From: Candidatus Nanoarchaeia archaeon
GTDB taxonomy: Archaea; Nanobdellota; Nanobdellia; Woesearchaeales; JACPBV01
Assembly: GCA_028279655.1 (NCBI GenBank)
Contig: JANQNH010000001.1
Location: 81,484 to 145,483 of the forward strand
DNA length: 64,000 nt
Reading direction: 5' to 3'
The position numbers and the translations under genes were made by a program. A model generated the notes under the pieces. It saw only the letters and a list, made by a program, of their open reading frames with translations, did no database searches and was not told where the DNA came from. Shown piece by piece: positions 27,625 to 36,956 of the stretch (position 1 is the stretch's first letter; each line of letters opens with the position of its first letter).

Positions 27625-28394
27625 ACAACTGGAGAGTTAATGAATTTTGTAAACCTAAGCTTAAGGATTCTATCTTTATAGAAGGACTTCCAGGCATAGG
27701 GAATGTTGGTAAGGTTGTGATAGACTTTATTGTTGATGAACTTAAGGCTGAAAAAATCTGTGAGATAACTTCAAATACTTTTCCTCATTCTGTTTTTGTT
27801 AATGAAGAGAATCTTGTGGAGCTACCTAAGATTGAGCTTTTCTACAAGAGAATAGAAGGGCGCGATCTTTTGTTTATGGGTGGGGATGTTCAGCCAATAG
27901 ATGAGACCAGCTCTTATGACTTTTCTGAGAAGGTTCTTGACCTTATACAGGATTTTGGCACTAAGGAGATTATAACCTTAGGAGGTATCGGGTTAGGGGA
28001 GATACCAAAGAAGCCAAAGATTTACTGTACTGGAAATTCAAAGGATATGATTGAGAAGTACAAGGGTAGTAAGGTGCAGAGCAAGCTTTATGGGGTCGTT
28101 GGCCCTATCGTTGGTGTCTCTGGCCTTCTTTTGGGGCTAGCTTCACAGAGGAAGATCAACGCTATTGCGCTATTGGCAGAGACCTATGGCCATCCTATGT
28201 ATCTTGGGGTCAAGGGTGCCAAAGAAGTATTGGGAGTACTTAATGAAAATCTAAGTCTTGGAGTGAATGTTGATAAGCTGGAGAAGGAGATCGCATATAT
28301 CGAGAAGCAGATAACAAAGAGAAGTAAGGAGCTAGGGGATCTCCCAAAGATGGGACTTAAGAAAGGTTCTGGGCAAGTTAATTATATCGGTTAA
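27621..28394 (+). CDS. PAC2-family protein (proteasome-assembly-chaperone-like), 257 aa
   Basis: The sequence has the PAC2 pattern: FIEGLPGIGNVGKVVIDFIV near the start, GGDVQPID, ITLGGIGLGEIP, then VGPIVGVSGLLLGLASQ and ALLAETYGHPMYLG. It ends in a coiled-coil segment. PAC2 homologues assist proteasome ring assembly in eukaryotes; the archaeal role is less certain. It ends the conserved translation operon and is coupled by ATGA to nop10. Confidence 0.88.
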   Translation: MNNWRVNEFCKPKLKDSIFIEGLPGIGNVGKVVIDFIVDELKAEKICEITSNTFPHSVFVNEENLVELPKIELFYKRIEGRDLLFMGGDVQPIDETSSYDFSEKVLDLIQDFGTKEIITLGGIGLGEIPKKPKIYCTGNSKDMIEKYKGSKVQSKLYGVVGPIVGVSGLLLGLASQRKINAIALLAETYGHPMYLGVKGAKEVLGVLNENLSLGVNVDKLEKEIAYIEKQITKRSKELGDLPKMGLKKGSGQVNYIG

Positions 28395-28430
28395 AGTTAG
28401 AGGATATTCTGAATTTTTAACCATGAGCTT

Positions 28431-28448
28431 TTAGAAACAGGTTTCTAA
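28431..28448. repeat. 8-bp inverted repeat after the PAC2 gene
   Basis: TTAGAAAC (28431-28438) and GTTTCTAA (28441-28448) form a perfect near-palindrome in the 140-bp gap between PAC2 and enolase. It could be a weak terminator hairpin or a binding site; there is no T-tract directly after it. Confidence 0.3.
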
Positions 28449-28483
28449 CCTATTCTGTTTTTCACTTCGCTCCAACCACAAGG

Positions 28484-28491
28484 TATATAAA
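28484..28491 (+). promoter_or_regulatory. TATA box of enolase
   Basis: AGGTATATAAATG lies 43 bp before the enolase ATG. The short leader holds a GGAGGGGT ribosome site. Confidence 0.6.
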
Positions 28492-28533
28492 TGAGTCTTC
28501 AACATCATTTTTATTATTAATGGAGGGGTTAAT

Positions 28534-29826
28534 ATGTCAACAATTAAATCTGTAAAGGCAAGAGAAATTCTAGATTCAAGAGGCAATCCTACTGTTGAGG
28601 TAGATCTTTGTACAGAGGAAGGCATGTTCAGAGCAATGGTTCCTTCTGGAGCATCTACTGGTGTTCATGAGGCTTTGGAGCTTAGAGATGGAGACAAGTC
28701 CAGATATCTAGGCAAGGGGGTCTTGAAAGCTGTTGAGAATGTGAATGGTAATATTTCTAAGGTTGTTGTTGGAATGGATCCTGTAGATCAAGAGGGAATT
28801 GATAAGGCTATGATAGAGTTGGATGGTACTGAGAACAAGGGTAAATTGGGTGCTAATTCAATACTTGCTGTTTCTATGGCAGCATGTAAGGCAGGTGCTG
28901 CTGCAAAAAAGATTCCCTTGTATAGGCATATTGTGGACCTTGCAGGTGTTGATGAGATGGTCTTGCCAGTGCCTTCATTTAATGTTATAAATGGCGGTAG
29001 TCATGCTGGTAATAAGCTTGCTATGCAGGAGTTTATGATATTGCCTGTTGGAGCCAGTAATTTTAGGGAGGCTATGAGGATGGGTGCTGAATGCTATCAT
29101 AACCTAAAGAAGGTTATCAAGGCAAAGTACGGGCAAGATGCTGTTAATGTAGGTGATGAAGGCGGGTTTGCACCTAACATACAGGATAACAAAGAAGGAT
29201 TGGAGCTGCTAAAGGAAGCTATTGAGAAAGCCGGCTATACTGGGAAGGTAAGGATAGGTATGGATGTTGCTGCTTCAGAGTTCTTCAAGGATGGGAAATA
29301 CGACCTTAATTTTAAAGGGGAGGAACCTGATCTGAAGACAGGAGAGGAGATGATCGAGATTTACAAGCAGTTTGCAGAGGAGTATGGTCTTATATCTATC
29401 GAGGACCCTTTTGACCAGGACGATTGGGAAACTTATCCCAAATTGACTGCTGCTGTTGGTGAGAAATCGCAGATCGTTGGAGATGATCTTTTAGTTACAA
29501 ATCCTAAAAGGATAAAGAGAGCTATTGAAGAGAAGACCTGTAATGCCCTGCTTTTGAAGGTTAATCAGATAGGCTCTGTTACAGAAAGCATACAGGCATG
29601 CAAGGATTCTCAGGCTGCAGGCTGGGGTGTGATGGTTAGTCATAGAAGCGGGGAGACAGAAGACAATTTCATCGCTGATCTGGTTGTTGGGTTGAAGACA
29701 GGACAGATAAAGACAGGCGCTCCATGCAGATCAGAGAGACTTGCCAAGTATAACCAGCTGATGAGGATTGAAGAGGAGCTTGGTAGTGATTGCAGGTATG
29801 CTGGTGAGGGTTTCCGTAAGCCGTAA
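28534..29826 (+). CDS. eno: Enolase, 430 aa
   Basis: The enzyme interconverts 2-phosphoglycerate and phosphoenolpyruvate. Visible family motifs are [34 protein letters not shown], the metal ligands in [20 protein letters not shown] and [12 protein letters not shown], the catalytic Lys in [14 protein letters not shown], and SHRSGETED. The length is standard and the start has a good ribosome site. It lies one gene from the phosphoglycerate mutase that makes its substrate. Confidence 0.97.
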   Translation: MSTIKSVKAREILDSRGNPTVEVDLCTEEGMFRAMVPSGASTGVHEALELRDGDKSRYLGKGVLKAVENVNGNISKVVVGMDPVDQEGIDKAMIELDGTENKGKLGANSILAVSMAACKAGAAAKKIPLYRHIVDLAGVDEMVLPVPSFNVINGGSHAGNKLAMQEFMILPVGASNFREAMRMGAECYHNLKKVIKAKYGQDAVNVGDEGGFAPNIQDNKEGLELLKEAIEKAGYTGKVRIGMDVAASEFFKDGKYDLNFKGEEPDLKTGEEMIEIYKQFAEEYGLISIEDPFDQDDWETYPKLTAAVGEKSQIVGDDLLVTNPKRIKRAIEEKTCNALLLKVNQIGSVTESIQACKDSQAAGWGVMVSHRSGETEDNFIADLVVGLKTGQIKTGAPCRSERLAKYNQLMRIEEELGSDCRYAGEGFRKP

Positions 29827-29898
29827 TCATTAGAAAGAGGTGTTCTTTGCTATCAGTTTTTGGATTTTAATAGGGAGTTTCATGTAATATTGGGTAAA

Positions 29899-31095
29899 AT
29901 GGTACGAATACAAGGTATAACTGGTCTAGTTGCTGCAGATCCTGGAACTTTTGTCTCTCCTCCTTATGATGTTATCCAGCCTGGATCAGAAGTAGAGGAT
30001 TTATTGAGTCAAAGGCTTAATTCTGCATATCCTTTGATCAGGCTGAATGAGAATTTACCAGGCATATGGGAAGGTACAGATAGGAGGGGGGTCTTGGATA
30101 GTTTGGTTACTACTGGGGTTCTAAAAGAGGATGAGACCCCTAGCTATTATGTTTTGGAGCAGGAGTGGGATGGAGGAAAGAGAATTGGTGTTTTAGTTTC
30201 AGGAGAGGTAACCGACTATGACAAGGGACAGGTGATCAGGCATGAAAAGACTTTTGATGATAAGGTTGAAGGCAGAGTAGATTTAAGGAAGGAACTTGAG
30301 CTTCAGATGGGACCTGTATGGTGTCTTGTTAGGGACGGGCAGAATGATTTTGAAAAACTTCTAGGAGAAATTGTCAGAGAAAATACCCCCGATGCTGATT
30401 TTACGTGTGATTTTGAAAGTGCTGTGGTCTCTGAGATGCATGGGATGAGAAATAGGGTTTTTAGGATCCCGGCTTCCAGCGATTATGGGAGGCAGTTGGC
30501 TGCAAAATTAAATCCCAGGCCTTTCTATATAGCTGATGGACATCATAGGTATCATGCTTGTTTTAGTACAGGACAGAAACAGTTCTTTGCTTATGTTTGT
30601 CCAGAACAGAGTGCACAGATACTAGCATATAATAGGGTTATAAACCCATCTAGGGTTTTTGAGGAGATAAAGTGCAAGTTGGATACTTCTCAAGTAGATC
30701 AGTTTAAGACCCCTGAGAAAGGTCATTTTTCAATATATACTAAAGGTGGAATCTATGTTGTCAGGGCTAGTGATTTTTGTGCTGCTGATGACGTTGTTGG
30801 TAAACTTGACGTAACTAAGCTAGAGAGGCAGGTATATCCTCATCTTGGACTGGTGCCAGATATGATCTCATTGAGGGCATATCTTGACTATTATCCTGAG
30901 ACTGCCCTTGATAGGATGAAAGGGCTTGTTGATTCTGGAGCTTATAAGATGGCTGTTGCATTACATCCTGTTAGTGTTAGGGAGTTATTGGATGTAGCTT
31001 ATAAGGGGTTTATGGATGGAGTTACTGTAATGCCTGAAAAATCAACATATTTCTATCAGAAACTTCCTACAGGTATAGTTATGATGAGGATATGA
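29899..31095 (+). CDS. DUF1015 family protein, 398 aa
   Basis: DUF1015 hallmarks are SPPYDVIQPGSE near the start, YYVLEQEW, RHEKTFD, and the strongly conserved FYIADGHHRYHA. The molecular function is not established. I prefer ATG 29899, which gives MVRIQGITGLVAADP in line with the family's N-terminus, over the TTG at 29860. It lies between enolase and phosphoglycerate mutase, which hints at a link to central carbon or serine metabolism; this is inference from position only. Confidence 0.8.
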   Translation: MVRIQGITGLVAADPGTFVSPPYDVIQPGSEVEDLLSQRLNSAYPLIRLNENLPGIWEGTDRRGVLDSLVTTGVLKEDETPSYYVLEQEWDGGKRIGVLVSGEVTDYDKGQVIRHEKTFDDKVEGRVDLRKELELQMGPVWCLVRDGQNDFEKLLGEIVRENTPDADFTCDFESAVVSEMHGMRNRVFRIPASSDYGRQLAAKLNPRPFYIADGHHRYHACFSTGQKQFFAYVCPEQSAQILAYNRVINPSRVFEEIKCKLDTSQVDQFKTPEKGHFSIYTKGGIYVVRASDFCAADDVVGKLDVTKLERQVYPHLGLVPDMISLRAYLDYYPETALDRMKGLVDSGAYKMAVALHPVSVRELLDVAYKGFMDGVTVMPEKSTYFYQKLPTGIVMMRI

Positions 31096-31174
31096 GTGTT
31101 ATACTTGGATTGATACTATCCCTTTGTATATAAAAGGAAAGTTTAATAAATGAGTACTTGGGGCTAAAAGACAA

Positions 31175-32743
31175 ATGAAGAAGGTAATACTAATAATAAG
31201 GGATGGGTGGGGCTACAGTAAGCAGACTAAGGGAAATGCTATCTTGCAGGCCAGTACACCTAATGATGATAAGTATGAAAAGGATTATCCTCACACGATT
31301 CTTGAGTGTAGCGGCAATGCAGTAGGGTTGCCTAAGGGAACTCAGGGAGGATCAGAACCAGGACACCTTACAGTGGGTGCTGGGAGGGTTGTCTGGCAAC
31401 CATATGAACATATTAACCGGAAGATAAAGGATGGAAGCTTTTATAGCAATAAAGCTTTGATGAAAGCCATAGAAAATTGTAAAAAAAAGGATTCAAAACT
31501 CCATCTAATGGGTCTTTTCTCTGATCAGGGCATCCATGGAACTACGGAACATCTTTATGCATTGTTAACGCTGGCAAAGAAGAACGGAATCAAAAAGGTC
31601 TTTGTGCATGCCTTCCTTGATGGAAGAGATGTTCCTGTAAAGAGCTCCAAGGAGTTCATAGAGGAGTTCAATAAAAAATCAAAGGAGATCGGTGTTGGTA
31701 AGATCGCCAGCATTATAGGGAGGTTTTATGCTATGGATAGGGACTCTAACTGGCATAGGACCGAAAAGGCTTACTTTCTTCTTACAAGGGGATTAGGTGT
31801 TGAAGAGATGGAACCGCTTAAAGCTATCAAGCATGCATACGAACGTGGTGAAAAATCCTTAGAGGAAGGAAGAGCAGGAGATACCACTGATTACTATGTC
31901 AGGCCTATAGTGATTGTAGATAAAAATGAAGAACCTCTGGCTACAATAAAGGATGGAGATTCTGTTGTCTTCTGGAATTTCAGACCAGACCGTGCAAGAC
32001 AACTTACATACGCTCTTACAAAGGAGGAGTTTCATGGTTTCAGAAGGATAAGGAGATACGAAATATCTTTTGTATGTATGAGTGACTATGATAAGAACCT
32101 TGACCTTCCTGTTGCATTTGAACAGGATGTTGTGCAGAACAACCTTGGTACTATAATATCGGAGAAGGGCCTTAAGCAACTTAGGATTGCTGAGACTGAA
32201 AAGTATGCACACGTTACTTTTTTCTTCAATAGCCAGATCGAGAAACCTTATCGTGGAGAAGATAGGGTTATGGTAGATTCCCCAAAGGTTCCATCATATG
32301 ATAGGAAACCTGAGATGAGCGCATTTGAAATTACAGATAAGGTTATGAAGGAGATTAAAACCAAGAAGTACGACCTTATTATAATTAATTTTGCAAATGG
32401 AGATCTTGTCGGTCACTCAGGTCGTCTAGATGCAGGGATCAAAGCATGTGAGGTTGTTGATGAATGCGTTGGGAAGATTGTTGATCTTGGTCTTAAGGAT
32501 GGATATACTAGTATAATTACAGGAGACCATGGTAATGTTGAGATAATGTTCTACCCTGATGGGGAGGTATGCCCTGCCCATGGTACAAATCCAGTCCCTT
32601 TCTGTATAGTTAGTAAAGATGACCAGCTTAGGAAACTGAAACTAAAAAAAGATGGGGGATTGAAGGATGTTGCTCCAACTATCTTGGAGATTATGGGAAT
32701 AAAGAAACCGAAGGAGATGACTGGAGAGAGCCTTATTGCCTAA
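31175..32743 (+). CDS. gpmI: 2,3-bisphosphoglycerate-independent phosphoglycerate mutase, 522 aa
   Basis: The length and motifs match the long (GpmI-type) enzyme rather than archaeal ApgM: ILIIRDGWGYS, SEPGHLTVGAGR with the phospho-acceptor Ser, HAFLDGRDVP, GRFYAMDRD.NWHR and C-terminal FANGDLVGHSGR and ITGDHGNVE with metal ligands. It interconverts 3- and 2-phosphoglycerate using two Mn ions. The insertion domain carries a Gly-to-Pro change in NSExGH (SEPGH here). It has its own TATA-like TTTAATAAATG about 25-35 bp before the start. Confidence 0.93.
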   Translation: MKKVILIIRDGWGYSKQTKGNAILQASTPNDDKYEKDYPHTILECSGNAVGLPKGTQGGSEPGHLTVGAGRVVWQPYEHINRKIKDGSFYSNKALMKAIENCKKKDSKLHLMGLFSDQGIHGTTEHLYALLTLAKKNGIKKVFVHAFLDGRDVPVKSSKEFIEEFNKKSKEIGVGKIASIIGRFYAMDRDSNWHRTEKAYFLLTRGLGVEEMEPLKAIKHAYERGEKSLEEGRAGDTTDYYVRPIVIVDKNEEPLATIKDGDSVVFWNFRPDRARQLTYALTKEEFHGFRRIRRYEISFVCMSDYDKNLDLPVAFEQDVVQNNLGTIISEKGLKQLRIAETEKYAHVTFFFNSQIEKPYRGEDRVMVDSPKVPSYDRKPEMSAFEITDKVMKEIKTKKYDLIIINFANGDLVGHSGRLDAGIKACEVVDECVGKIVDLGLKDGYTSIITGDHGNVEIMFYPDGEVCPAHGTNPVPFCIVSKDDQLRKLKLKKDGGLKDVAPTILEIMGIKKPKEMTGESLIA

Positions 32744-32761
32744 TTCTCTATATCTGTAGAA

Positions 32762-33706
32762 CTATCTAGACCTATAGAATTCTGCTGCAACCTCTGGCAT
32801 TACAGAGTTTATGGTGGTGTCGGTGGAGAATTCGAAGCCTGCCCAATTTGCCATTCTGGGAGTTACTTCAATACTCAAATGGAGTTTTCCTTTTTTAGGG
32901 GAGTAGTGTATGTAGAAATTATAGGACATATCAATCTCCTTCAGTTTGTCAAGGATATTCTTTAATGTCTCTGCAAGGTCTGAAATCTGGTTGTCGTTTA
33001 ATTCATCCAATCGTTCTATATGTTCTTTTGGGAAGATCCAGACCTCATAGTTAAACCTGGAAGCATAAGGAGTGAACGCTATGAATGTTCTGTTCTCAAA
33101 GCATTTTCTTTTGCTCTTCCTCTCTTTCTTAATTATATCGCAGTAAGGGCACTTCTTGTACTTTTTGATTGCTGTTACTTTTTCTTTTACTGCCGGGGGT
33201 ATCCATCCAAGGCCGGTTATCTGGACATGGGAGTGTATTATTGAGGTGCCTGCCTTCTCTCCATGATTCTTAAAAACCTGTACATATCTTATGTTCTTTA
33301 ATTTTTCTAGGCTTTTTATCCTGTCTTTCATGACCCCTATAAGCAGTTTTATGTGTTCTTCATCTGTGTCCCATAATTGTACGCTGTGCTTATTCGTATC
33401 TGCGATGACCTCATGTTTTCCATAACCTGAGGAGTGGGTGAAGAACCTGTTTTTGGTAATCAACTTAGGGGAGCCTTTCTGCTCTACAAAAGGAAATTTG
33501 TTTGGAAACCACCTTAGAATCCACTTATTGTTTTTTTCAACCCTGCCTATCTCTGGAGGCGTCAATGCCTCATTTCCTGGACAGAAGACGCATACCTTGG
33601 GTTCTATCCTATGATGTTTCTGTTTGAACTGTTTTGGTCGCTTACCTCTAACAGAAGCAGCAATAACCCACCTGTCTAAGATATAGTCTTTTCTTAGTTC
33701 TAGCAT
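32762..33706 (-). CDS. galT: Galactose-1-phosphate uridylyltransferase (HIT superfamily), 314 aa
   Basis: The GalT motifs are LRKDYILDRWVIAA, CVFCPGNE (zinc ligands), NKFPF, and the active-site triad region NHGEKAGTSIIHSHVQI, with HxHxQ intact but Ser in place of the usual Pro. A second zinc pair is in CPYCDI. Family members exchange UMP between hexose-1-phosphates, so it likely supplies UDP-sugars for surface glycans. A TTTAAATATATTTAAA TATA region about 20-30 bp upstream gives a leaderless start. Confidence 0.85.
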   Translation of the reverse strand: MLELRKDYILDRWVIAASVRGKRPKQFKQKHHRIEPKVCVFCPGNEALTPPEIGRVEKNNKWILRWFPNKFPFVEQKGSPKLITKNRFFTHSSGYGKHEVIADTNKHSVQLWDTDEEHIKLLIGVMKDRIKSLEKLKNIRYVQVFKNHGEKAGTSIIHSHVQITGLGWIPPAVKEKVTAIKKYKKCPYCDIIKKERKSKRKCFENRTFIAFTPYASRFNYEVWIFPKEHIERLDELNDNQISDLAETLKNILDKLKEIDMSYNFYIHYSPKKGKLHLSIEVTPRMANWAGFEFSTDTTINSVMPEVAAEFYRSR

Positions 33707-33743
33707 ATCTAGATTTTTGATTTAAATATATTTAAATGTTATG

Positions 33744-33984
33744 TTTTGGCATTATTTTTTTGCTATCACCTTTAACTAGATACACATATGAATGATTAAA
33801 CGTCGCAAAAAACAACAATAAAGGCAGCAGACGGCCATTTTTTGCCAAGCAAAAAATGTCCTACGAGGCACCCCGAAGGGGGCAACCCCCTCCTCGTCTG
33901 TACCATTGTTGTTTTTTGCTCTTTCAGAATTACTTTATTGAAAATGTCTAGTAGTTTTGTGATAACAGATTTTGGCATTATTTT
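33744..33984. mobile_element. About 210-bp palindromic insertion flanked by 15-bp direct repeats
   Basis: TTTTGGCATTATTTT occurs at 33744-33758 and again at 33970-33984, a perfect 15-bp duplication that looks like a target-site duplication. Between the copies the sequence is a nested palindrome: TATCAC..ACTAGA mirrored by TCTAGT..GTGATA, a perfect 15-bp inverted repeat at 33805-33819 / 33905-33919, a 9-bp hairpin at 33837-33857, and a GC-rich core hairpin at 33863-33897 with GGGGG paired to CCCCC. It has no coding capacity. It looks like a MITE-type or structured-RNA element, and its core resembles the purB leader element at 51002-51074. Confidence 0.55.
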
Positions 33985-34018
33985 AGAAATCTTTATAATA
34001 ATTGGTTTGTTCTTTTTT

Positions 34019-34681
34019 ATGATGAAACTGGATTCTATAAGGGAAGATATACCTGCTGAACTATATAAGATACTTGGAAGAGAGGTTAAGGAGCTGAGGC
34101 CTGCTCAGGAAAAGGCTGTCAAGAGCGGTTTGCTGGAAGGTAGGAATCTACTGGTATGCACCCCTACTGCTTCTGGTAAGACACTCATTGCAGAATTGGC
34201 TGGTATAAAGAATATCTTTGATGGCAAGGGGAAGATGGTCTATATTGTACCTTTGAAGGCCCTTGCATCGGAGAAGTATAAGGATTTTAAGAAAAGGTAT
34301 CCTGGTATGAGGGTTGCTTTGTCTATAGGTGATCTTGATTCTTCTGACCCTTATCTTGCTGATTATGATATTATCATAACAGTTGCAGAGAAGCTGGATT
34401 CGCTTATCAGGCATAGTTGTCCATGGTTGAGTTCTGTTGCGACTGTGGTTGTAGATGAGATTCATCTGCTAAATGATGTCAGCAGAGGCCCTACTGTTGA
34501 GATACTGATCACTATCCTGAAGAAACTTCTGAAGAATATGCAGCTGATTGCACTTTCTGCAACCATAGGGAATCCAGAAGAGCTGGCTGAATGGCTTGGT
34601 GCGGATTTGGTAGTTGATGACTGGAGGCCTGTAAGATTGCATAAAGGAATATATCTCGATGATGAGATAGAGTTCTATTGA
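34019..34681 (+). CDS. hel308: Truncated Hel308-type Ski2 helicase (first RecA domain only), 220 aa
   Basis: The frame starts leaderless after CTTTATAATAAT (33990-34001). It shows Q-motif-like LRPAQEKAV, motif I TPTASGKTLIAELA, Ia VPLKALASEKY, II VVDEIHLL and III ALSATIGNPEELAEWL, then WRPVRLHKGIYLDDEIEFY and stops. Full Hel308 is about 700 aa, so the second RecA domain, winged helix and ratchet are absent. The end overlaps the convergent Yip1-like gene by 7 bp. It may be a pseudogene, one half of a split gene, or a regulator. Confidence 0.75.
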   Translation: MMKLDSIREDIPAELYKILGREVKELRPAQEKAVKSGLLEGRNLLVCTPTASGKTLIAELAGIKNIFDGKGKMVYIVPLKALASEKYKDFKKRYPGMRVALSIGDLDSSDPYLADYDIIITVAEKLDSLIRHSCPWLSSVATVVVDEIHLLNDVSRGPTVEILITILKKLLKNMQLIALSATIGNPEELAEWLGADLVVDDWRPVRLHKGIYLDDEIEFY

Positions 34682-35205
34682 ATGGTTGCTAATATATCGG
34701 GGTCTACAATTAGAATCAGTGATACTATCCCAACCCCTATTATAAGGAAAAGTATTATAGGTATAAGGATCACAAATACTGTTTTTACCCTAGAAAGTTT
34801 ATAGATATGCATTATAGCAACGTAGTTTACTATGATGCTCCAGATGGATACAACTATAGTTACTATGACCTTTATCGGAGGGATAATATTTAGTATGCTG
34901 ATCCAATTCAATATGCTTGCATGGGTTAACACCCTATAGAGGCCAATAAACTCCTCCTTTCCACCGAAAAGCGTTGCTATCAAGTGGAGGATCCCAATCC
35001 CTATGAAAGAAGTGATAAGCACCATTATTGGGGTTACTGTAATAAGCACTATGTCTTTTTCAGCAATCCCTGATATGATCCCACCTATTATGAGAATTAG
35101 TATTCCGGCTGTTGTGGATTTGTGGTCTTTGGCTACCTTTTCTACTACTTTGGTGTCAAGCTTGATAATCTCTATTGCTCTTTTGATGGATTCTGTGAAT
35201 TTCAT
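34675..35205 (-). CDS. Yip1-domain-like membrane protein, 176 aa
   Basis: A cytosolic N-terminus of about 35 residues is followed by five hydrophobic segments in the Yip1/YIPF arrangement, including FGGKEEFIGLYRVLTHASI and an ILNIIPPIKVIV turn. Archaeal Yip1-like proteins have unknown function. It is 15 bp downstream of ftsY on the same strand, so it may be cotranscribed with the membrane-targeting genes. Confidence 0.65.
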   Translation of the reverse strand: MKFTESIKRAIEIIKLDTKVVEKVAKDHKSTTAGILILIIGGIISGIAEKDIVLITVTPIMVLITSFIGIGILHLIATLFGGKEEFIGLYRVLTHASILNWISILNIIPPIKVIVTIVVSIWSIIVNYVAIMHIYKLSRVKTVFVILIPIILFLIIGVGIVSLILIVDPDILATIQ

Positions 35206-35220
35206 TTTTATACTTTTAGC

Positions 35221-36531
35221 CTATGCTATCTCCAAACTTTCCATAACAACTGAGGTGTCGAACTCTTTTATGTCTTCGTATTCCTGTCCAGTCCCGATAT
35301 AGATGATCGGTTTTTTAGTTACATAGGAGACAGAGATCGCTGCCCCTCCTTTCTCATCAATATCTGCCTTGGATAGTATTATCCCGTCTATCCCGATAGC
35401 TTCGTTGAACTTTTTTGCCTGTTCGACACAGTCGTTGCCTGTAATTGACTCACCTACAAAGATCTTCAGATCTGGTTTTGCAACCCTTACGATCTTCTTC
35501 ATTTCATCCTGTAGGTTTACATTTGAGTGTATCCTTCCGGCTGTGTCTATAAGGACAATGTCAAATGATTTTGATTCTGCATATTTTACTGCATCAAATG
35601 CAACTGCGGCAGGATCTGACCCATAATCATGTTTTATCAGTTTAACCCCCAGCTTGTCAGCATGCAGCTGCAATTGTTCTATAGAAGCTGCCCTGAAGGT
35701 ATCTGCGGCAGCCAATACGACTGTCAGTTTGTTCTTCTGAAATAATCTTGCTACCTTTGCAATAGTAGTTGTCTTTCCAGAGCCGTTAATCCCTACAAAA
35801 CATATTACGTAAGGTTTTTTATCTTTTATCCTGCTCAACAGGCTATAGGAATCAACACTTAATAACTGCTCTATAGAATCTGTCAATGTTTTTGAGATCG
35901 TTTCTTCTATCTTCCCTCTCGGAAGAGGTTTTTCTACTATCTCCTGGGTTAGGTCGTCCTTTATCTTCTCTATTACCTCAACAGCCACATTGTTCTCCAG
36001 TAGGGCAATCTCTAAGTCCCAAAAAATCTTTTCAAACTGGTCCTTGCTTATCTTCTTTGTTGATATCTTCTCCTTGATTGTTCCAAAGAATCCCTTCTTA
36101 TCTTTTTCTGTCTCTTTTTCTTTAGGACCTTCAATATCTTCTTCAATCTTTTTTATCTCTTCCTTCTTTTCCTTTCTTTCATTAAGCTCCTGGATTTTTG
36201 GAGTTTCTTTTTTCTTTATCTTTTCTTTTACTTTCTCTTCCTTCTTTTCCAGTTTTTCTTTTTCCTGGACTATCTCCTGTTTTTTCTGGTATTCCTTGAC
36301 CTCGTCTTTGATTTTAACTTTCTGCTCAACTGCTTCTTCCTCGTTTATCTCTTCCTCTTTTTTTGTGAAGGTCTGCTTAATCTTGGAAAAAAATCCTTTT
36401 TTCTGCGGCTCCTCTGTGTTTTCTTCAACTGGTTTTTCTACTACGGTTTCTTCTTCAGCACCTTCTTCCTCAATCTTGCTAGAAATATTCTTTATCCCTT
36501 TCTTTAACTTTTCTTTTAAGAATTTGAACAT
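35221..36531 (-). CDS. ftsY: Signal recognition particle receptor FtsY, 436 aa
   Basis: Residues 1-145 are a long, highly charged Lys/Glu coiled region. The NG domain follows: four-helix N domain, then GTPase motifs CFVGINGSGKTTTIAKVARLF (G1), DTFRAASIEQLQ, VLIDTAGRIHSN (G3), LSKADIDEKGGA (G4/G5) and PIIYIGTGQEYEDIKEFD. It receives SRP-ribosome complexes at the membrane. Prefoldin alpha is 1 bp upstream, a common archaeal pairing. Confidence 0.95.
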   Translation of the reverse strand: MFKFLKEKLKKGIKNISSKIEEEGAEEETVVEKPVEENTEEPQKKGFFSKIKQTFTKKEEEINEEEAVEQKVKIKDEVKEYQKKQEIVQEKEKLEKKEEKVKEKIKKKETPKIQELNERKEKKEEIKKIEEDIEGPKEKETEKDKKGFFGTIKEKISTKKISKDQFEKIFWDLEIALLENNVAVEVIEKIKDDLTQEIVEKPLPRGKIEETISKTLTDSIEQLLSVDSYSLLSRIKDKKPYVICFVGINGSGKTTTIAKVARLFQKNKLTVVLAAADTFRAASIEQLQLHADKLGVKLIKHDYGSDPAAVAFDAVKYAESKSFDIVLIDTAGRIHSNVNLQDEMKKIVRVAKPDLKIFVGESITGNDCVEQAKKFNEAIGIDGIILSKADIDEKGGAAISVSYVTKKPIIYIGTGQEYEDIKEFDTSVVMESLEIA

Positions 36532-36532
36532 T

Positions 36533-36952
36533 TTATTGAATTTTAGATGCCATCTCTTTGAGCTCTTGTTCTATCCCTGAAGCATGTATGGCCAGTTTCT
36601 GCATCTGCATGTTTACCTTTTCATGCAGACCTTTCAACTCCTCTATCTGTTTCTCCATGAGTTCTTTTGTTGAATCGATGTCTTTCTCCACAACAGTATC
36701 TGATCCTACATTAACCAGGAAACTACTGTTTTCTGATAATTCTGCCTTTGCGAATACTCCTGAGCTTATGGGGACCAAGATCTCCTTTCCTTTTTCTGTC
36801 TTCTTGAAGTCTTCCAGGCTCTGGTTAGCATTTATGAGTTCCATGAGCTGCTGTTCTACTGCCTGGCCCTGCTTGTGGATCTCTTTCATCTGCTCCTCTA
36901 TCATCTTCATCTCCATGTATTTTTCCTGCAATTCCTGTTCTTCTTTTTTCAT
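36533..36952 (-). CDS. pfdA: Prefoldin subunit alpha, 139 aa
   Basis: Two long coiled-coil helices (about 1-50 and 90-139) bracket a beta-hairpin region with ILVPISSGVFAKAEL and FLVNVGSDTVVEKD, the alpha-class pattern. The length is typical. Alpha and beta subunits form a hexameric jellyfish chaperone that hands unfolded proteins to the thermosome. It sits between prs and ftsY with gaps of only a few bases, so the three are one operon. Confidence 0.9.
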   Translation of the reverse strand: MKKEEQELQEKYMEMKMIEEQMKEIHKQGQAVEQQLMELINANQSLEDFKKTEKGKEILVPISSGVFAKAELSENSSFLVNVGSDTVVEKDIDSTKELMEKQIEELKGLHEKVNMQMQKLAIHASGIEQELKEMASKIQ

Positions 36953-36956
36953 AATA

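Noticed and set aside
28461-28475. CACTTCGCTCC resembling the GCTTCGC loops of the tRNA-Val intron and the 40.1-kb hairpin
   Set aside because: Only a few bases match and no flanking stem is formed; treated as chance.
34679-34681. Readthrough or selenocysteine TGA in the Hel308 gene
   Set aside because: The sequence after the TGA is the convergent membrane protein gene and does not continue the helicase.
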